From: Mangifera indica
Lineage: Eukaryota; Streptophyta; Magnoliopsida; Sapindales; Anacardiaceae
Assembly (NCBI RefSeq): GCF_011075055.1
Contig: NC_058141.1
Coordinates: 14,331,639-14,395,638 of the forward strand
DNA length: 64,000 nt
Direction: 5' to 3'
Under the pieces are notes generated by a model. The model saw only the letters and a program-made list of their open reading frames with translations. It ran no database searches and had not been told where the DNA came from. Position numbers and translations under genes: made by a program. Shown piece by piece: positions 57,821-64,000 of this stretch (its first letter is position 1; each line of letters opens with the position of its first letter).

Positions 57821-60800
57821 CTAAGACTTCTCCAGCAAGGTAGAGGCCTCGTCTTGCAAAACTTTCCAGGCTGCATTCACATGCCTCTCTTCAGTCAATG
57901 GCGCCCCTACTGCAAATCGCAATATGTATGTACCTGATAGAACCTGTATAAAAAAAGGTTATAAACGATAAGCTTATTTCATTTGGCAGTAAAATAGAAG
58001 AGACTAGAGAGAGGACACTGCAAAAATATATGTATCTCGGAAAGAATAATGAGCTTACTGTGTGAGATATGAAGATTTTCCCAGTTGAGTTTACAATATC
58101 TAATAGCTCACGGTTCAGTTTATTGCCACCATCTTGGTTATTTTGGGGTGGCAAAAGGCGGAAACAAACCAATGAAAATATCCTCGGGGTAACAACCTGC
58201 CCATATCGGTTACCAAAAAAAAAGAAAGCAACTTGCCCATATGAATTATATGAACCATGGACTGTAATAATGATTCAGAAATGCATGTGTAAAAAATTTA
58301 ACTTCTAAATATGGACATGAACAAAAGATAATGCAAAATATGAGTGAACCAAATATGTCAAAGAATAGACACACTTTATGGCTATTTTTGCACTCCAACA
58401 AATAAGAAAAATAGCCACCAGCAGCCTCAATCCCAACCGAGAAGAATGAAACCATGCCAAATTAAATTTTAAGAAAAAAGGAAAATCACATAAATACAGC
58501 TTACAGGAATTTGTATTATAGTTCATTAAAAAAAACTTCATAAAACGCAAAACTACCTCAAATCTAGGGTCTTGCTCTACAAGCCCTTCAAAATGTTTAG
58601 CCAGCTGGATATGACTTCTTATATAGCACTGTAGATTTTCCAAACCATAAAGTCGTAACACGAACCATAGTTTCAATGATCTGAGAGCCAACATTGAATT
58701 AGTGAAGTTAATAATGTATTATAAATGAGCACATGGAGTTCATTTCATCCATTAAAAATTAGAGTAATGTTTCACATATATACTTGTAGTACACAAAATG
58801 AGTAAATAGATTATATGTCATAATGTGATCGGGTGTTACTTTTTTCTTAATTTAAAATCATTAAATTACTTGATGACATATCATTTATTATCTATTTTGT
58901 GTATTCAAAGTGTGTATACATAGTTTTATTGTAAAAATTAATAGACAACTGGTCATAAAAGTAATTGCCACAAATACACACTTAAAGAGAGTTTTTCTAC
59001 TTGAAGTGACTCAACAGACACGTGCACACATGTTCTCCTATACATGATTATCAAGGATATGCTTTTATGTTGAACAGCATCATGGGTATTATAAGCTTCT
59101 TTCAGGCAAAATGTTCAGAGGAATACCTGAATCGACGTCCAAGAGGAATTTGCCAATCTTTATAGTCCACAACCATGTTTGCTTGAGAGGCCTAATTATC
59201 AGCCACATAACCAACACTTAAAAATGAAATGCCACCTTTAGCCATGACAATACCAGCATGTGGTATCATTTGCATCTTAAACCTTCCACCAAAACATTGC
59301 ACAAGTATAAATGAAGAACATATAGTAAGAAACTTTACCTTGTTTTTCAGAAACTCTGGATTTGTAGAGAGGGACTGAATCAAAGCATTTCTATCCTGTT
59401 TCCATGAAAATAATGTTAACATTGAAGATATTTAATGTTTTACAATTTAAAAATATAATTAAACTAAAAGGTGAAGCAGCAGAAAGAACTTAGATTATCT
59501 ATGAAATTCTAATTTTTTAAGAAATGACAACACATGTCTGAGTTTTTATATCATAAGCATGCCTATTATTTGTGTGATTGCTAGGTAAAAATTAAGGATA
59601 TTGTCACACCGAACTACTGGAGTAACTATCAAAATCATATATAGATGACCATTATCCTCTGGAAAAATACAGAGAGCCTGAGGAGACATAAAAAACGCAT
59701 TTGCTTTATTTTGTGATGGCAACTAGCAAAACAAGTACTATCATACCTTTATCCAAAGTGCTGAACAATCAAAGTTTGTTAGAAGCCACTTGTGTGCATT
59801 CATGTTAAAAGAGTCAGCTTCTTCAACACCATTAATATATTGTCGATATTCCGGACATATACATGCACTTCCAGCATATGCAGCATCCACATGAAACCAC
59901 ATTCCATTACTCTGCAGAGAAACCGTACATGCAGGAATTGTTATTTTTCTCACTCTTCAATGATGTATTAATTGGATAAACATAATAAAATATGAAATTT
60001 TTAATCTTTTGAATGGCAAGTTTTCTCTATTTTATGCTGGTTATACAAAATATATCCAGTTATAATCATACTATGCAGTTAGCTGGTATTTTGGCTCAGA
60101 CCTTGCGAAAACTGAGCATAATAATATCCTAACCAATTCAACTAAATATGACCTTGGCAATCTTTCCCAGTTCAAGCAAAGGATCAACAGCTGTAGACGA
60201 TGTAGTGCCAACCTGCAAGAATAAATGATAATTAAAATTCATAGCATTAATCCATGTTACACAAGCATGTAAAAGACAAAGTCACAAATTGATTGATCAA
60301 CATGGAAACATCGTTTTTATCATTTACAAGAATTAAAAAATATATAATTTACTCTAAAATCCACATTTGCTTTCAAAGTGAAAATGTTGTATGATTCAGA
60401 ATACCCAGATCCTGTTTCCATTGTGGTAGGCATCCTTGTTACTAAACACCTAATGCTCACATAAATATACCCCATTGTCTTGAGCATGAACAGGGATATA
60501 CTCACAACTTGTGGAATAAAACAGGGGCATTATTAATCCAGAGCATTTTATAGTATTCTTCCCAATTACTAGTTCATGTGAAATATCTAACAAAATGATA
60601 ATATTAAAAAAAATAGGTGAAAGCAACTGAGTCACCTACTGTAGCACACAAAAAGAAAGGTATTAATCCAATGGCAAGGTCATGTGAGATAGCTTCAGCA
60701 AGTACATCTGGGGAAAGGGAATAATTAGTTGAAGAGTCTGTTTTAAGCACCCTGCAATTCTCTGGATAAATTCCCCCAATCTGTATCAAAATATCAACAT

Positions 60801-62952
60801 CACAATGCAATACACAGGCATTAGATATAAGCAACATACATGGTGCATATCCATTGTTTGGTCCTAAAATAAGTTAACTGTTTTATTGGTATAAAATATG
60901 ATATGAAGGGCAAAACAAAATTCATAAGAGGCCCTAGCCTAATTCCAGAAGAAAAAAGGGCAGTCAGCATCATATACAATATGTTCAAATTCTACAGACT
61001 TAAAGGAAAAAAAAGGCATAGCCAAATCAGTAAAGAATAAACTCTGCCTCCTGAACCCACACTTAGTAATTGATTTAACACATTCTAGATTTTATCAAGT
61101 AAATTTTGTTGATCACCCAGCACAGAAAACATCATTTCAGAATGACATTTGATTGGTTTTGAAAAAAATAATCCTTTTATAAGATACCTGGCAAGCTTTT
61201 TGTAAAGCAGAATGTGTCTGATCAGAGGCATATACCACAAGCTTTTCAAGAGCATTTTTACCAACCCTCCGCAAAGCCTTATCACGAGCTGCGAGCAGTA
61301 CAACTAAAACAGCTTCACTTGCAGTGCCTTGTATAACTCCACCACCTTGTCCTGTAACATCATTTCATTGGCTTCAAAGACTTTGCTTCACTAACATTAA
61401 TTAAGTTTCAAAACATCAGTTCCTACAGGCTGAGTTTTGAGGTTTAAAATCTTAAAAACAGTCAACTTCTCCAGAATCAATGACTTGGAACATGCTAAAT
61501 CAACCTAATCAATCTTAAGATGAAGTTTAGAACCTTTTTCTCATAGAAGCAGGGTGATTAGATACTCTTTGTATCATTTGCCAAAAGAAAAAGAGGAAAA
61601 GTGAACTCATTGTGGATTACCTTTACTGCATTTAGATTTACTAGACACAAAAAAAAAACCATTCATCACCCCTAATAAAACCACACATTTTGCAATGTCT
61701 GACCCCTCTAACTTAGGTCAATATATATTCCTATCAATGAGAATTTTTTCTAAAAATTGACCTGAGGTACTTCAGCATCTAACAAAAACATCATGAAAAG
61801 CTTAGCTACAAAATGGCTTACAACTTTAACTCATTAACTTGGGAAAAATCATACACCCATCAAATGCACGGACTGTTTACAGATCCACAGAATCACACTG
61901 GCAGGTTTAGTGGGTTTCTTCTCGGTATAAACAGTGAGTTGAAACAAAAATATTAATATATCTTCAAACCATCAAAGTGATAAATCAAGAGAAATTAAAA
62001 AAAAAAAAAAAACAGCCCAATACAATCATCAGATGGTTACCTGTTGAAAGGAAGTCCTCAGGTAGCTTAAGCATTTTACCAAGCCAGTCTAGAACAATCA
62101 TCTCAAGTTCTGTTGCAGCAGGAGAAGTTATCCAACTGAAACCCACAATGTTAAGAGCACCACTAAGCATTTCTCCCAAAAATCCAGCAACACTGCTATT
62201 AGAAGGATAATATGCAAAGTAATTTGGGCTCTGCCAGTGAGTTACCCCTGGCAATATCTTTGCCTGAATATCTGCAATCATGCACATGTTTTGTCCTTAG
62301 ACTTCAGTAAGAAAATATTAAATCAAGTTTAAACTATAAAATTCAGCCAGAGTAAGAGGGTAACTTGGTGAAGAGAATAAAAGAATCGTAAGTTGTAATC
62401 ATAATTGAGCTATAAACTATGTTTTCTCAAATAATTCACATTCACCAGGCAATTAAAAAAAGTTTGAGAACTCAAATGAGTAATTTCACCGTCAAGAACA
62501 TTTTGCAGTGACTCAGGATGCTTTGGAGCAGAATCCGGTACAAGTTCACGAAGATACCCAGGCTGCAAAGAAAAACCACAGAAATGCTGCTAATGAAGAA
62601 AACTACGTTGATAACTTGATATCTCCTAATGGAGTTACCCAAAAAAAATGATGAAAGAATTCAAATTGTTGCACTTCAGTCAAACACGGAAAACACATTC
62701 AAGAGATCAATGATTTCATTTATCCATGTGCACACACATACAGTAAATTACGTAAACACGAATAGATGGAAGGAATGATCAATGAAGCCCGTGAACAACT
62801 TAAAAGAAGCTAGACCATATATAAATAAGGATAATATAAGATTGTATAACCTGAACTTGGCTAAGAACTGGAAAATTCTCAATAGTTTTGTAGTAATCAG
62901 CAATGAAATCCACCATTCTATGAGCATTCTCCCTCAGTTGCTCTGCATCCAT
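57821..62952 (-). CDS. Aromatic L-amino-acid decarboxylase / aldehyde synthase (PLP group II, At2g20340-like)
   Basis: Twelve exons, minus strand: 62952-62851 (exon itself from 62974), 62562-62490, 62271-62041, 61351-61188, 60780-60640, 60212-60153, 59911-59747, 59395-59339, 59191-59127, 58680-58557, 58196-58059, 57943-57821 (TAG); 480 residues from the first ATG in frame. A cytosolic PLP enzyme acting on tyrosine, DOPA, phenylalanine or tryptophan. Seen: [30 protein letters not shown] (PLP-stacking His182), [11 protein letters not shown] (Asp266) and the PLP lysine in NMNAHKW (Lys298). The mobile loop reads [15 protein letters not shown] with Tyr341, the residue linked to simple decarboxylation; aldehyde synthases, including the Arabidopsis orthologue, have Phe there. 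The acceptor at 62975 suggests a short upstream exon that I could not find. Confidence 0.92.
58765..58931. mobile_element. Short MITE-like element in a decarboxylase intron
   Basis: Lies between the exons ending at 59127 and starting at 58680. Left part has catatatacttgtagtacac then aaaatgag; right part has tattttgtgtattc then gtgtatacatagttttatt. The ends are partly inverted copies of each other (acacaaaat both ways). The right end matches the right end of the element at 8846-8988. Confidence 0.5.
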
Positions 62953-62974
62953 TGGCTTCAACCCACGACTCTCC

Positions 62975-63777
62975 CTATATGTATAAATCAACCATGACAG
63001 AAAACCATGTCAGCAATAACTGATATCCATGTTAAGAGTAAAAATTATCATACAAATTAATAGAGACCTACATTTTGGTGAAAAGGAGTTGACGGTTGAG
63101 AGTGTTACGGAGAAAACAAAGTTCAATGGTATGTTCGCCTTTACTGTTATGAAAAGAGCATAAAAGCTTAATAGGGCAGTGAAAAGACTCTGGTTAGTGG
63201 ACAAAATCTAAAGGGCAAACATCAGGCACACCTGCTCTCCAAAAGAGACTTAAACACACGCGCCTTATGATTTACAGATTCTCCTGAACTATTGCCGCTT
63301 GCTCATTGTGTGGATGATATGATCCTGTCAAGTGATAAATGTGAGGTTATTTTGTTGGTCTCTCTTAGGGGTTTGGACATATCCAAATGTAATTTTCTAA
63401 AGCCTCTTTGGAAGAAAGGAAGAAATGGTTTTGTATAATCTTATATTCTCGAAAAGGGTCATTCATATAAAAAACCCAGCCCATTTTCCATGTCACTGTC
63501 GCTCCTTCCAGTTCAGTAACGCTAATGGCGGGCCTATAAATTGTCTCCAAATTGAAAAATAACGCACTCATAAACATCACAACACAACTCAATGAGCTAA
63601 GAATGTACGATGAAGCACATACGTACGATAGAATTAAAGCCCAATTCCCGCTCTTATTTGGCAAACAATCCAAGCCCCAAATATCTCTTGAAAATTTCCA
63701 CGATGCCACCCGCCGATCAGAACCGCCGCCTTCCACTACCACAACCGGCACATTAGCCTCCAAGAGAAATGGCTTAC
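62975..63777. other. Region upstream of the decarboxylase exons
   Basis: Should hold the promoter, leader and any missing first exon of the decarboxylase gene. ATGs on the minus strand here (for example near 63309) soon meet stops. One long minus frame (63365-63985) runs through it without a recognisable family. Confidence 0.4.
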
Positions 63778-63867
63778 CTTCTCTTTGATCGAGCAAAGCT
63801 TGAACTTGTTTCAAGAGTTGGAATATCACTGACTTGTAGTGTAGTGCAATGTACTTGGCACCCAAAG
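63778..63867 (-). CDS. Candidate internal exon of an unrecognised gene
   Basis: The minus strand has a good acceptor (TTGATTCAG before 63867) and a strong donor (GAGAAG then GTAAGC at 63778-63777) around 90 bp. One frame gives 29 complete residues, LGAKYIALHYKSVIFQL then LKQVQALLDQRE, a regular, mostly helical pattern. It could be an exon of a gene reaching beyond the right edge, or chance. No function is suggested. Confidence 0.25.
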
Positions 63868-64000
63868 CTGAATCAAGTAATATTTTTCTTTCATATCTTT
63901 TCTGTTTTTCTATATTCTTTTTATTTATCCACGAATTCAAGCTACTTTGATTGAATCCTCTATTAATTGTCTTTGAAGCACACACTCAGAGACTTGTGCA

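Noticed and set aside
60636..60639. Alternative donor for the decarboxylase exon ending at 60640 (splice after GTAG)
   Set aside because: It would shift the frame; splicing after ACA at 60640 restores the conserved CATVGTTSST.

Overview
This is a stretch of plant nuclear DNA. It has spliced genes with GT-AG introns, AT-rich spacers, miniature transposons, and only plant-type proteins: an Aux/IAA repressor, an LRR receptor kinase, chloroplast PSB28, xyloglucan galactosyltransferase, plant TH2 and ABCC5. The gene set fits a core eudicot, probably a rosid; the species cannot be told from the sequence.

Layout, left to right: 3' end of a G3BP-like NTF2/RRM protein gene (+, 171-476); a broken TPR gene (-, 1020-1895); a VPS62/DUF946 gene (+, 3468-6036); a COA1-like mitochondrial assembly gene damaged by a tandem duplication over a splice site (+, 6682-9312); an IAA11-type Aux/IAA gene (+, 10367-13122); a MIK1/PXL2-type receptor kinase (-, 13991-17158); the bifunctional thiamine gene TH2 (-, 19673-23716); PSB28 (+, 25297-26497); an intronless SBT1.2/SDD1-type subtilase (-, 27068-29377); MUR3-type GT47 (-, 31064-32905); a small unknown reading frame (-, 35780-36121); the complex I subunit NDUFA9 in 12 exons (-, 37263-41250); the ABCC5 transporter in 11 exons (-, 42533-49864), carrying a small LTR (TRIM-like) element in intron 7; a long gene-poor AT-rich spacer (49865-57299) ending in a 480-bp MITE; and an aromatic L-amino-acid decarboxylase/aldehyde synthase gene in at least 12 exons (-, 57821-62952). 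Exon joins were read by eye from splice signals and checked for frame: each gene model except the two damaged ones closes without an internal stop.

The genes do not form one pathway. What ties them together is ancestry: from memory, neighbours here match three separate Arabidopsis segments (At4g28640-28660, At1g04110-04120, At2g20340-20370) interleaved in one block, as expected for an ancestral segment partly lost after genome duplication. I saw no CRISPR array, tRNA, rRNA or viral gene, and nothing I would call a new multi-gene system. The points most worth checking are the duplicated splice acceptor in the COA1-like gene, the changed catalytic motif in TH2, the TRIM-like element in ABCC5, and the Tyr at the decarboxylase/aldehyde synthase switch.
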